The notes: a model not told the origin generated them from the sequence alone. Shown: positions 16,545 through 24,217, numbered from the stretch's first letter. The stretch: DNA of 37,176 nt from Streptomyces beigongshangae (GCF_019710745.1 NZ_JAHKJW010000062.1:6686-43861), one strand, 5' to 3'. Translations and numbers: made by a program.

Positions 16545-17315
16545 ATGCCACCTTCTTACTCCCAGGTCGTCACCACGCTCCGGTCCGCGGGCTGCGTCTT
16601 CGCCGAGGACGAGGCGCGGCTGCTCCTGTCCACGGCCCGCACCCCGGCCGAACTCGCCGCCATGGTGGACCGCCGTGCCGCGGGCCGGCCCCTTGAGCAC
16701 GTGCTGGGCTGGGCCGGTTTCAGCGGTCTGCGGATCGCGGTGGAACCCGGTGTCTTCGTGCCGCGCCGGCGCACCGAGTTCCTGGTCCGGCGGGCCCTCG
16801 CCCTCGCTCCCGCGGCCCCGGTCGTCGTGGACCTGTGCTGCGGGTCCGGTGCGGTGGGGGCCGCGCTGGCCGCCTCCCTGCCCGGCGCGGAACTGCACGC
16901 CGCCGACATCGACCCCGTCGCCGTGCGGTGCGCCCGGCGGAACCTCGGCGTGCGGGGCCGGGTCCACCGGGGGGACCTCTTCGAGGCGCTGCCGGGCGGG
17001 CTGCGGGGACGTGTCGGGGTGCTGGCCGCGAACGTGCCGTACGTCCCCACCGGGGAGGTGGGACTGCTGCCCCCGGAGGCGCGCGACCACGAACCGCTCG
17101 TCGCCCTCGACGGGGGAGGGGACGGACTGGACGTGCTGCGCCGCGTGGCGGCCGAGGCGCCGCGGTGGCTGGCCCCCGGCGGGGGACTGCTCGTCGAGAC
17201 GAGCGAGCGGCAGGCGGACCTCGCCGTCGGGATCTTCGCGGACGCCGGACTGACGCCTCGCCACGAGGTGTCGGAGGAGCTGTGCGCGAACGTCGTCACA
17301 GGAGTGCGGCGGTAG
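16545..17315 (+). CDS. PrmC/HemK-related SAM-dependent N5-glutamine methyltransferase
   Basis: 256 aa. The short helical N-terminal part and the GRPLEHVLGWAGFSGLRIAVEPGVFVPRRRTEFLV block match the PrmC-related actinobacterial family. The SAM-binding motif is VVDLCCGSGAVGAAL and the acidic post-strand motif is AADIDPVAVRCARRN. The catalytic NPPY tetrad of true PrmC is NVPY here (AANVPYVPTGEVG), a variant often seen in this subfamily that is distinct from the housekeeping release-factor methyltransferase. Substrate is therefore unproven: release factor, another protein Gln, or other. The Shine-Dalgarno sequence lies within a predicted hairpin behind a possible leader ORF. Confidence 0.85.
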   Translation: MPPSYSQVVTTLRSAGCVFAEDEARLLLSTARTPAELAAMVDRRAAGRPLEHVLGWAGFSGLRIAVEPGVFVPRRRTEFLVRRALALAPAAPVVVDLCCGSGAVGAALAASLPGAELHAADIDPVAVRCARRNLGVRGRVHRGDLFEALPGGLRGRVGVLAANVPYVPTGEVGLLPPEARDHEPLVALDGGGDGLDVLRRVAAEAPRWLAPGGGLLVETSERQADLAVGIFADAGLTPRHEVSEELCANVVTGVRR

Positions 17316-17406
17316 CCCGGCGAGGAGTCCGACTGGCCCGCTGGACCGCCGCGCCCCGGGACACCCCAGGCCGCCGCGCGACACGCGGCGGCTGCGGGCG
17401 GCGGCG

Positions 17407-17670
17407 GTGGTCGGCACCGCGGGGACCGAGGAGGACCTGCGCCGCCATCCCGGCCTGCACCGGAGGCGGCTGGCGGAGTACGAGGCGACCCGGGAGCGGG
17501 ACTTCCCGCCGGGCAAGGAGGCCCCCGCGGACCGGCTCCAGCACCTCGTCCTGCGGACCGGGATCGACCTGGAGACCTTCTGGACGGGCTGGCTCACGCA
17601 TGCGCTGGCGGAGTTCGAGGGGCTCGCGGCCGAGGACGGTGCCGACCGGGGCGTCGGACCGCCGCCGTGA
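17407..17670 (+). pseudogene. PadR-family C-terminal fragment
   Basis: 87 codons from a GTG. LRRHPGLHRRRLAEYEATRERDF and ADRLQHLVLRTGIDLETFWTGWL match the helical C-terminal dimerisation domain of PadR regulators. No winged-helix DNA-binding domain is encoded upstream: the 90 nt before it are GC repeat, then the methyltransferase stop. It is therefore either a remnant of a PadR gene or a stand-alone dimerisation peptide. No clear ribosome site is visible. Confidence 0.5.
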
Positions 17671-17693
17671 TCACAACCGGATCGCCGCCGTGA

Positions 17694-18284
17694 TCACAGC
17701 CGGTCCGGCCTGGAGCGCCGGCGCAGGACCCAGACCGTGGCCCCGACACCGGCGGCCACCAGGAACCCGCCCGCCGCGTAGGTGACACCGCCGTAGTCCT
17801 TCGTGGTGCTGCCCATGCCGCCCATCACCCCGCGCGACGGCGACGACGACGGCGACGCGGTCGCGGTCGCCGTGCTCGGGGCCGTGGTCGCGGAGATCGT
17901 GGGGGTCGTGACGGGGGAGACCGTGACGGACTGGGTGCCCGCCGTCGAACCGTCGGCGCAGACCACGACGACGGTGTAGGTGCCGGAGGCGACGTTCGAC
18001 CAGGCGGCGGACTGGCTGCCGCCGTTCCCTGACAGGGCCGCCTGGCGCCCCTGGGCGAAGTTCGTCTGTCCGGCGGAGAGCAGGGAGGCGTCGCCCATCG
18101 ATCCGCCGGCCCGGGTGACGCACGCGGTGGTGGTCACCTGGACGGTCGTGCCGCTGGTGGTCACGTCGATCCCCGTGGCCGCCGCGGCCACGCCGGGCGC
18201 ACCGGCGGCGAGGGCCAGCGGCAGCGCGGCGGCCGCCACGGCCGGGCCGGAGCGGACGAGTGTCTGAGTGATACGCATACGCAT
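17694..18284 (-). CDS. Secreted, C-terminally membrane-anchored surface protein
   Basis: 196 aa from the ATG at 18284, with GGAGGG about 8 nt upstream. Signal peptide: MRMRITQTLVRSGPAVAAAALPLALAAGAPGVAAAA, cleavage near residue 36. The mature part is Thr/Ser/Gly-rich (about 40-110) with two cysteines (TTACVTRAG; VVVCADGS) that could form one disulfide. A Ser/Thr/Pro stalk (STATATASPSSSPSR) follows, then one membrane helix (YAAGGFLVAAGVGATVWVL) and a short basic tail (RRRSRPDRL). The layout is that of a wall-spanning surface protein; there is no LPxTG sorting motif. Its molecular function is not recognised. Confidence 0.8.
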   Translation of the reverse strand: MRMRITQTLVRSGPAVAAAALPLALAAGAPGVAAAATGIDVTTSGTTVQVTTTACVTRAGGSMGDASLLSAGQTNFAQGRQAALSGNGGSQSAAWSNVASGTYTVVVVCADGSTAGTQSVTVSPVTTPTISATTAPSTATATASPSSSPSRGVMGGMGSTTKDYGGVTYAAGGFLVAAGVGATVWVLRRRSRPDRL

Positions 18285-18429
18285 AGGACTGCCCTCCGAC
18301 GGCACGGTGGCGGTACATCCCATGAACCGCCGAGGGTCGGGAACGCCCGTGCTGCCTTCGCACCGAGCCAAGACGACGGCCGCCGTTTCCGCACGCGGAC
18401 CGGGACCGTGCAGGTGAACATCCCCGTCC

Positions 18430-19443
18430 TCAGCCGGTTTTCCCCGCGGTCGTCACCGTCCGCTCCGCCGAGAAGGCGCCCCAGGTCCCGTCCGGCAGCT
18501 TCGCCCGTATCCGTACCCGCTGGGTGAGCCCGGACTCCCGTCCCACGTAGAAGCTGTACTCCGCCCTGCCGCGGGGCGGCGGCGCCCCCCAGACCAGCGA
18601 GGTGACCGGTTCGCGGTCGAGCTGGATCTGGTACTCCGTGATCACGCCGTCCACCGGGGGCGGCGTCCAGGACAGGTCGAGGTAGTGGGCCCCGTCCTCG
18701 CGGTGGGTCGCGGCACGGAACGCGGTGGGCGCCATGCCCGGCCCGGCGGCCGTGCCCTTCCCGTCGCCGGAGCCGCCCGGGGTGGTGATCCGGACGGTCC
18801 CGCTCGCGGGCGAGACGTTGTCCGCCGCGTCACGTGCCCGGACCGTGAAGGTGTAGCGCGTGCCCGGCCGCAACCCGGTGACCACGGTCGCCGTCTGCGC
18901 CCCGCCCACACTGTGGATCTTCGTGGCGCCCTGGTGGACGTCGTACGAGGCCACGCCCCGGTCGTCCGTGGACCGGACCCAGGACAGCTGCGCGGCCCGG
19001 TTTCCGGCCGCCTTCCCGCTCGGGCGCCCCGGACGGCTCGGGGCCTCCACGTCGGCGGCGGCCGCGGCGGGCGTGGTGGCCCGTACCGGCTCGCTGGGCG
19101 GACCGAGCCGGCCGTCGGTGCCCCGTGCCCGTACGGAGAAGGCGTAACCGGTCGACGGCCTGAGCCGGGTCACGTCGACCATGTGCTGCGAGCCGGGCAC
19201 TTCTTTCACCTTCGTGGCGCCGCGGTACACCTCGTAGCGGGCGACCCCGGGTCTTCCGGAAGCCCGGTTCCACATGACGTGCACGCTGGTCGCGCTGCCC
19301 GCCGCCGCGGTGACACCGGCCGGGGCCCCGGGCGGGCGGCCGTCCCCGTCCGCGCCCTGTCCGCCGGAGCCGCAGGACACGCAGGACACCAGGGCGAGCA
19401 GCGCACTCCCGGCCACGGCGGTTCGCAGGAAAACGGGTCGCAC
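18430..19443 (-). CDS. Fibronectin type III-repeat lipoprotein
   Basis: 337 aa. The GTG at 19443 starts VRPVFLRTAVAGSALLALVSC, a lipoprotein signal with lipobox LVSC (lipidated Cys at about residue 21). Three beta-sandwich modules follow: two clear fnIII domains (APAGVTAAAGSATSVHVMWN..YEVYRG..TRLRPSTGYAFSVRARG; and RPSGKAAGNRAAQLSWVRSTD..YDVHQG..GLRPGTRYTFTVRARD) and a more divergent third (YLDLSWTPPPVDGVITEYQIQL). It lacks a catalytic domain. fnIII modules are common in Streptomyces chitinases and other polysaccharide-active secreted proteins. A DasR-type palindrome lies 22 nt upstream of the start, between this gene and a divergent chitosanase-like gene. It is likely a carbohydrate-binding or surface lipoprotein (inference). 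Confidence 0.85.
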   Translation of the reverse strand: MRPVFLRTAVAGSALLALVSCVSCGSGGQGADGDGRPPGAPAGVTAAAGSATSVHVMWNRASGRPGVARYEVYRGATKVKEVPGSQHMVDVTRLRPSTGYAFSVRARGTDGRLGPPSEPVRATTPAAAAADVEAPSRPGRPSGKAAGNRAAQLSWVRSTDDRGVASYDVHQGATKIHSVGGAQTATVVTGLRPGTRYTFTVRARDAADNVSPASGTVRITTPGGSGDGKGTAAGPGMAPTAFRAATHREDGAHYLDLSWTPPPVDGVITEYQIQLDREPVTSLVWGAPPPRGRAEYSFYVGRESGLTQRVRIRAKLPDGTWGAFSAERTVTTAGKTG

Positions 19444-19465
19444 GGTCCTGCCCTCCCTCGACGGG

Positions 19466-19481
19466 ATTGGTCCGGACCAAT
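19466..19481. promoter_or_regulatory. DasR-type (dre-like) operator
   Basis: ATTGGTCCGGACCAAT is a perfect 16-bp palindrome. It matches the published DasR-responsive element pattern ACTGGTCTAGACCAGT at all TGGTC/GACCA positions and is symmetric throughout. DasR is the Streptomyces GntR-family regulator that senses GlcN-6-P and GlcNAc-6-P and controls chitin and amino-sugar genes. The neighbours are an fnIII lipoprotein and a GH75 chitosanase-like gene. The palindrome is seen directly; DasR binding is inferred. Confidence 0.6.
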
Positions 19482-19781
19482 AGTGACGCCGCGGGTGCGG
19501 TCGCTTCAAGAGGGCCGCCGTTCGCGGTGTCGACCGCGCGTTACGTATGCTGATCCTCGGAACGGCTGAACTCGCCTGTGTCGCAGTGGAGTTCATGCCG
19601 ACGGCGCGGAACGCTGTCGTCGCCGATCCCGCGCCGCCGACGGCGCACCACCGGGCGTGCACCGGACGGCCCCCCAGCGGTGGACGCGCGGACGGACCCC
19701 CGTCAGATTGGGCTGAGTGTTCGTCGGTACCCGCCGCTCGTCGGTGTCCGTCCGTCAGTTCCCGCTCAGAAGGGGCCCATC
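19482..19781. other. Intergenic region upstream of the chitosanase-like gene
   Basis: About 300 nt between the palindrome and the GTG at 19782. No gene is supported. It should contain the chitosanase promoter, but no convincing -35/-10 or second dre copy was found. Confidence 0.4.
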
Positions 19782-20732
19782 GTGCGAGTCCGGTCGCTGA
19801 TGCTGGTCGCGGTCGGCGCCGCGCTGATCGCTCCCGCCGCGCTCCACGGCGCGGCCCCGCCGGAGGCCGCGCACGAGCGCCCCGCCTCCGGCCCCGACGC
19901 CGGCCCGCGGGACGCTCCGGACGCGGACGCGGCAGACCTCCCGGGGCAGGTGGACCTCTCCCGCACGGAAGCCGTCCCGGTCACACGGCACGGACGGGCC
20001 CCGGGGAACACCCTGACCGTGTCCTCCGGACTCGGCCCGCGGCACACCCCGCTCACCCGGCCCGGCCGGAAGCCGGGGACCGTACCGGGCCCGTGGCGCG
20101 GGCGGGACCCGCGGAACGCCCCGGACGCCCGGCGCGGACAGGCCGCGGGGGCCGTCCGGGCCGCGGACCTCCTGGCCGCGGTGCGCGACTGCGCCCCCGT
20201 CTCCCGGGCGCCCTTCCGCAGCGACGTCGGGAAGCCCGCGGACATCGACGTCTGCGGCAGGCGGAACGCCGTCTACTGGAAGGCCGACCTGGACGTCGAC
20301 TGCGACGGCAGGCCGGGCCGGTGGTGCAACGCGCAGACCGACCCGCTCTTCCACGACACCACCGCCTACCAGCAGTCCGACGGACGCCAGCTGAGCGCCG
20401 AGCGGCTGCCGTACGTCGTCGTGCCCGCACCGAGCCACCGCTGGAACCACCGCGAGCACGGCGTCCGCCGCGGCACGGTCGCCGCCGTCGTCCACCGCGA
20501 CCGCGTCCGGTACGCGGTCGTCGGCGACGTCGGCCCCGAGGACATCATCGGGGAGGCGTCGTACGCCCTGGCCCGCGACCTCGGTGTCCACCCCGACCCG
20601 CGGGGCGGCGGGACGGCGTCGGGGGTCACCTACATCCTGTTCAAGGGGTCCGCCGCCGCACCCGTCGAGAGCCGCCGGGCCGCCGCCGCGCAGGGGGAAC
20701 GGCTCGCCCGCGCGTTCGTCGGGCGCGGCTGA
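19782..20732 (+). CDS. GH75-type chitosanase-like secreted protein
   Basis: 316 aa from a GTG preceded by AGAAGGGG (19768-19774). Signal peptide: about residues 1-25 (RSLMLVAVGAALIAPAALHGA). Residues about 30-120 are a low-complexity Pro/Arg/Gly/Thr linker. The C-terminal domain has the glycoside hydrolase family 75 pattern: ADIDVCGRRNAVYWKADLDVDCDG, then CNAQTDPLFHDTTAYQQSDG, LPYVVVP, and VVGDVGPEDIIGEASYALARDLG. Several Asp residues (DLDVDCDG; DVGPED) are in place for general acid/base catalysis. The natural substrate would be chitosan outside the cell. The unusual basic linker may bind the wall or acidic polymer (inference). A dre-like palindrome in the upstream region supports amino-sugar control. 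Confidence 0.82.
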   Translation: MRVRSLMLVAVGAALIAPAALHGAAPPEAAHERPASGPDAGPRDAPDADAADLPGQVDLSRTEAVPVTRHGRAPGNTLTVSSGLGPRHTPLTRPGRKPGTVPGPWRGRDPRNAPDARRGQAAGAVRAADLLAAVRDCAPVSRAPFRSDVGKPADIDVCGRRNAVYWKADLDVDCDGRPGRWCNAQTDPLFHDTTAYQQSDGRQLSAERLPYVVVPAPSHRWNHREHGVRRGTVAAVVHRDRVRYAVVGDVGPEDIIGEASYALARDLGVHPDPRGGGTASGVTYILFKGSAAAPVESRRAAAAQGERLARAFVGRG

Positions 20733-20757
20733 GCCCACGGCTCGCCGGCGGCCCGCC

Positions 20758-21207
20758 TCACACCTTCCGGTACGTGTACGCGTCGGCGGCGGCCGCCTCC
20801 ACCGCCGCCAGGTCCGCCCCCGCGGACGCCGTGACGACCGCGGCCACCGCGCCCTCGACGAACGGCGCGTCCACCAGACGGGTGTCCGGCGGAAGCTCGT
20901 CACCCTCCGCCAGCAGGGCTTTCACGGTGAGGACCGCGCTGCCGAGGTCGGTGAGCACGGCGACACCGGCGCCGCGGTCCACGGCGGCGGCCGCGGCGGA
21001 GACCAGCTCGGAGCTGGTGCCGAGACCGCCGTCCCCGTCGCCGCCCGCCGGGGCCACCGGGACGGTCGCACCGCCGCCCGCGAGGCCCGTCGCCAGCTCG
21101 GCGACCGAGGCGGCCACCGCCGCGCTGTGCGACACGAGCACGATGCCCACGAGCTTCGCGCCGTCCTCCGCGCCCGCCCCCGGCACGCCCTCCGCCACGT
21201 CACTCAC
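20758..21207 (-). CDS. dhaM: DhaM, PTS-dependent dihydroxyacetone kinase phosphotransferase subunit
   Basis: 149 aa, the single EIIA-mannose-like domain form without fused HPr or EI domains. VGIVLVSHSAAVAASVAELA carries the phospho-accepting His (SHS). GLGTSSELVSAAAAA and GAGVAVLTDLGSAVLTVKALL are the other conserved blocks, and the C-terminal PFVEGAVAAVVTASAGADLAAV is typical. It relays phosphate from PTS HPr to the ADP bound by DhaL. It overlaps the end of dhaL by 8 nt, so translation is coupled. It is last in dhaK-dhaL-dhaM order. Confidence 0.92.
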   Translation of the reverse strand: MSDVAEGVPGAGAEDGAKLVGIVLVSHSAAVAASVAELATGLAGGGATVPVAPAGGDGDGGLGTSSELVSAAAAAVDRGAGVAVLTDLGSAVLTVKALLAEGDELPPDTRLVDAPFVEGAVAAVVTASAGADLAAVEAAAADAYTYRKV

Positions 21208-21799
21208 CGGCCGCCTCCGTGAGCGCCGCGATCAGGAGCGCCGAGGACGCCGCCCCCGGATCCTGGTGTCCGACGCTGCGCTCGCCCAGATAACTCGCCC
21301 TGCCCTTGCGCGCCCGCAGCGGCGTGGTCGCCAGAGCACCCTCCTCGGCGGCGGCGCGTGCCGCGGCGAAGGAGTCACCGAGCGCGGCGACGGCCGGCAC
21401 GAGCGCGTCGATCATCGTCTTGTCGCCGGGCGCCGCCCCGCCGAGCTGCATCACCGCGTCCACGCCGGTGCGCAGCGCCTCGGCGAGGTCCTGCTCGCCG
21501 ACCTCGGCCGCGTCGCCGAGCGCCTTGCCGGTGCGGCGCAGCAGAGTCCCGTACAGAGGTCCGGACGCGCCGCCCACCGTCGAGATCAGCTGACGTCCGG
21601 CGAGCGTCAGGACGGCTCCCGGGGTGCCCGGTGCCTCCTTCTCCAGGACGGCCACCACGGCCCGGAAGCCGCGCTGCAGATTGCTGCCGTGGTCGGCGTC
21701 GCCGATCGGCGAGTCGAGGGCGGTGAGCCGTTCCGCCCCGCGTTCCACGGAGACGGCGGTCGCCGCCATCCAGCGGCGGAAGAAGTCGGCGTCGAGCAC
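21200..21799 (-). CDS. dhaL: DhaL, ADP-binding dihydroxyacetone kinase subunit
   Basis: 199 aa, normal DhaL length. The nucleotide/Mg motif SPIGDADHGSNLQRG (with the three Asp/His ligands) is near residue 30. GGASGPLYGTLLRR and the C-terminal GRASYLGERSVGHQDPGA are the usual ATP-lid and Mg regions. The GTG start has AAGGAGATCCA directly upstream. A 93-nt gap separates it from dhaK; it contains ACTGACCAGT, which resembles only half a dre site. With DhaK and DhaM it phosphorylates dihydroxyacetone using PEP through the PTS. Confidence 0.94.
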   Translation of the reverse strand: MLDADFFRRWMAATAVSVERGAERLTALDSPIGDADHGSNLQRGFRAVVAVLEKEAPGTPGAVLTLAGRQLISTVGGASGPLYGTLLRRTGKALGDAAEVGEQDLAEALRTGVDAVMQLGGAAPGDKTMIDALVPAVAALGDSFAAARAAAEEGALATTPLRARKGRASYLGERSVGHQDPGAASSALLIAALTEAAGE

Positions 21800-21892
21800 T
21801 GGATCTCCTTGCGTGTCGGGGGGTACTGACCAGTTACCCGACCGATCAGGCAGACGTGGGCCGGCCCGTCGATCAGGGGAGGGGAGCGGCCC

Positions 21893-22885
21893 TCACATGC
21901 CCCAGCGCAGGCCCGCCGTACGCACCGGCGCGTCCCACAGCCGCAGCAGCTCCTCGTCGATCCGGCACAGGGTCACCGAGGCGCCCGCCATGTCGAGCGA
22001 GGTGACGTAGTTCCCGACGAGGGTGCGGGCCACCGGGACGCCGCGGTCGGCCAGCACCCGCTGCACCTCGGCGCTGAACCCGTACAGTTCGAGCAGCGGG
22101 GTGGCTCCCATGCCGTTCACCAGGAGCAGGACGGGGCCGCGTGGGTCCATGTCCTCCAGGATCGCGTTCACCGAGAAGTCGGCGATCTCGCGCGAGGTCA
22201 TCATCGCGCGCCGTTCCCGGCCCGGCTCGCCGTGGATCCCGACGCCCAGCTCCAGCTCCCCGGGCGGCAGGTCGAAGGTGGGACTGCCCTTGGCGGGCGT
22301 GCTGCAGGCACCCAGTGCGACCCCGAAACTGCGCGAGCTCCCGTTGACCTGGCGGGCCAGTGCCTCGACCCGTTCCAGCGGGCGGCCCTCCTCGGCCGCG
22401 GCGCCCGCGATCTTCTCCACGAACAGCGTGGCGCCGGTGCCGCGGCGGCCCGCGGTGTAGAGGCTGTCGGTGACGGCCACGTCGTCGTCGACGAGCACCT
22501 TGGCGATCTGGATGCCCTCGTCCTCGGCGAGCTCCGCCGCCATGTCGAAGTTGAGCACGTCACCGGTGTAGTTCTTCACGACGAACAGCACACCGGCGCC
22601 GCTGTCCACGGCCGCGGCGGCCCGCACCATCTGGTCCGGCACCGGGCTGGTGAACACCTCGCCGGGACAGGCCGCGGACAGCATCCCGGGGCCCACGAAC
22701 CCGCCGTGCAGCGGCTCGTGCCCCGATCCGCCACCGGAGACGAGCCCCACTTTCCCGGCCACCGGTGCGTCCCGCCGTGCGATCACCCGGTTCTCGACAT
22801 CCACGGTCAGCTCGGGGTGAGCGGCGGCCATGCCCCGCAGCGCGTCCGCGACGACCGTCTCCGCCACGTTGATGAGCATCTTCAC
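21893..22885 (-). CDS. dhaK: DhaK, dihydroxyacetone-binding kinase subunit
   Basis: 330 aa. The N-terminal block VGLVSGGGSGHEPLHGGFVGPGML holds the substrate pocket. VLFVVKNYTGDVLNFDMAAEL and the sequence GVGIHGEPGRER follow, where the His forms the hemiaminal with dihydroxyacetone. MTSREIADFSVNAILEDMDPRG and VALLLVNGMG-type ends complete the fold (here VLLLVNGMGATPLLELYGF). First gene of the dhaKLM unit. A GCCGGCG..CGCCGGC hairpin and CAGTACCAGTCAGG lie just upstream. The gene is reliable; regulation is unknown. Confidence 0.95.
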   Translation of the reverse strand: MKMLINVAETVVADALRGMAAAHPELTVDVENRVIARRDAPVAGKVGLVSGGGSGHEPLHGGFVGPGMLSAACPGEVFTSPVPDQMVRAAAAVDSGAGVLFVVKNYTGDVLNFDMAAELAEDEGIQIAKVLVDDDVAVTDSLYTAGRRGTGATLFVEKIAGAAAEEGRPLERVEALARQVNGSSRSFGVALGACSTPAKGSPTFDLPPGELELGVGIHGEPGRERRAMMTSREIADFSVNAILEDMDPRGPVLLLVNGMGATPLLELYGFSAEVQRVLADRGVPVARTLVGNYVTSLDMAGASVTLCRIDEELLRLWDAPVRTAGLRWGM

Positions 22886-23151
22886 GGGTGTCTCCTGACT
22901 GGTACTGACTTCGCCGGCGGAACGCCGGCTCTTCCGTGCGACCGGATGAGGGGGGCGGAAACGGTGCTGCCGTCAGCAGTATCGGTCTTGCGGCGGCGAA
23001 GGTCACGTGCCCGGCCGCGCGAACAGGGCCGATCCGGTGGGTGACCGGCGCCGGCGGGGCAGAGCCCGGCGGGGCAGGGCTTCGCCGACGGGTTCCGCGT
23101 CCACCGGTGGCGCAGCGCTTGCGAACCCCGGGACCGTACTCCTGGTGTGAG
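22886..23151. other. Intergenic region upstream of dhaK
   Basis: Presumed dhaK promoter region. It holds the inverted repeat GCCGGCGTTCCGCCGGC (about 22911-22927) and imperfect direct repeats of CCGGCGGGGCAG. No gene is supported on either strand. Confidence 0.4.
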
Positions 23152-23204
23152 GAAGACCTCCGTGCGGTGGGCTCCTGGACGGCTCCCACCGCACGGAGGT
23201 CTTC
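23152..23204. terminator. Long inverted repeat at the cluster boundary
   Basis: Two perfect 20-bp arms (GAAGACCTCCGTGCGGTGGG and its exact complement) with a 13-nt loop. It lies between the dhaK upstream region and the 3' end of the AfsA-like gene. It would form a very stable RNA hairpin on either strand. It is best read as the terminator of the leftward AfsA-like transcript; an insertion-element remnant or recombination scar is less likely because no transposase or target duplication is seen. Confidence 0.75.
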
Positions 23205-23243
23205 GCCGTGATCGACACGCCCGGGTGCCGGCGGTGCTCGTGA

Positions 23244-24197
23244 TCAGTGCAGTTGGGCCGGTGCGGGCTCCGGCCGGAGCCGGGTGGGAAAGGGCTGGGT
23301 CATGACGCTGGAGGTGAACACCGTCCGGTCGTTCTGCACGCCGACGACCTCGACGGTGTGCCGGCCGCAGGCGCTGGCCTCACGGCTGGTCGCGACGATG
23401 CGACACGGCTGGTCGAACTCCACGTAGCGCAGGAACCTGACGCTGAAGCCGGTGGGCAGGGCGGGTGACGGATGGACGGTGGCTCTGGCGGCCTGGCCGC
23501 ATGCCTCCAGCAGCACCATGCCGGGCACGTGATCGTGCGGATGGTCGAAGAGCACCGGGTGACCGGTGTCGGTCCGGAGCAGCCAGGTGCGGGGGGTCTC
23601 CGCCGCGGCGAGGACGACGTCCTGGGGCCGGCGGCACCCGGTCGGGGCGGCCGCGACGGGCGGCGGAGGGGGGAGCAGACGCGACATCGCCGCGTGCGGG
23701 TCGGCGTAGGGGCCTCGCAGGCGGTCGTAGATGGCGGGTGGGTGCGCACTGTAGGTCACCTGGGCCGATCCGAGACGGAGCTCGCCGCGGGTCGCCTCGA
23801 CGGAGGCGCTGAGCCGGACGGATCCCAGCTTGCGCCGTGTGACCCCGGAGTGGGTGATGGCGAGGCGCACCCGCGCGTCCTGCGCTTCGGTGCGCAGGGA
23901 ACCGGGTACCACGGACAGTTCGAACGCCTCCCAGCCCATGCGGCTGGACGCGGGGATGTCAAAGGCCGTTCTGGACAACAGGGCCAGGGACTGTCTGATG
24001 CTTTCGGTGAGGATGTGAGGCGAGTACATATCCGGGTCAGGGGTGTAGAAGCGGTGGACCCCTGGCCAGCGCGCGGTCACGACATGCGTGTCGTCGGCCT
24101 TCGCGACCAGTCCGTCGACGAGCACCTCGCCCAGATCCGTCTTGCCGACGTATCGGTGGAGGTCGGAGGGGAGTGGAGCCACACTACCGAGGGACAT
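23244..24197 (-). CDS. AfsA-family butenolide/gamma-butyrolactone signal synthase
   Basis: 317 aa, matching A-factor synthase (AfsA/ScbA/BarX) in length and layout: two hot-dog-fold repeats. The first spans the region after HVVTARWPGVHRFYTPD and ESIRQSLALLSRTAFDIP. The second is LLRTDTGHPVLFDHPHDHVPGMVLLEACGQAARA, containing the conserved H-DHVPGM-LEA-Q-A motif. Family members condense a beta-ketoacyl-ACP with dihydroxyacetone phosphate, the first committed step of autoregulator synthesis. Its divergent neighbour is a TetR receptor, as in the scbA/scbR arrangement. The start ATG has AAAGGA in front. dhaKLM, which makes dihydroxyacetone phosphate, lies next door but beyond a strong terminator. 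Confidence 0.92.
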   Translation of the reverse strand: MSLGSVAPLPSDLHRYVGKTDLGEVLVDGLVAKADDTHVVTARWPGVHRFYTPDPDMYSPHILTESIRQSLALLSRTAFDIPASSRMGWEAFELSVVPGSLRTEAQDARVRLAITHSGVTRRKLGSVRLSASVEATRGELRLGSAQVTYSAHPPAIYDRLRGPYADPHAAMSRLLPPPPPVAAAPTGCRRPQDVVLAAAETPRTWLLRTDTGHPVLFDHPHDHVPGMVLLEACGQAARATVHPSPALPTGFSVRFLRYVEFDQPCRIVATSREASACGRHTVEVVGVQNDRTVFTSSVMTQPFPTRLRPEPAPAQLH

Positions 24198-24199
24198 GT

Positions 24200-24217
24200 G
24201 ATCCTTTCTGAAAGATC
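24200..24217. promoter_or_regulatory. Inverted repeat over the ribosome site of the AfsA-like gene
   Basis: GATCCTTTC-T-GAAAGATC is an inverted repeat with one extra C. On the AfsA-gene strand its right part is the Shine-Dalgarno AAAGGA. It could be an operator half or an RNA feature masking the ribosome site. Weakly supported. Confidence 0.3.

Noticed and set aside
21822..22905. DasR half-sites near dhaL and dhaK
   Set aside because: Only ACCAGT-type half motifs occur; no symmetric 16-bp site like that at 19466-19481.
22936..23218. Small open frames around the 53-nt inverted repeat
   Set aside because: They run through the hairpin, lack ribosome sites and show no family resemblance.
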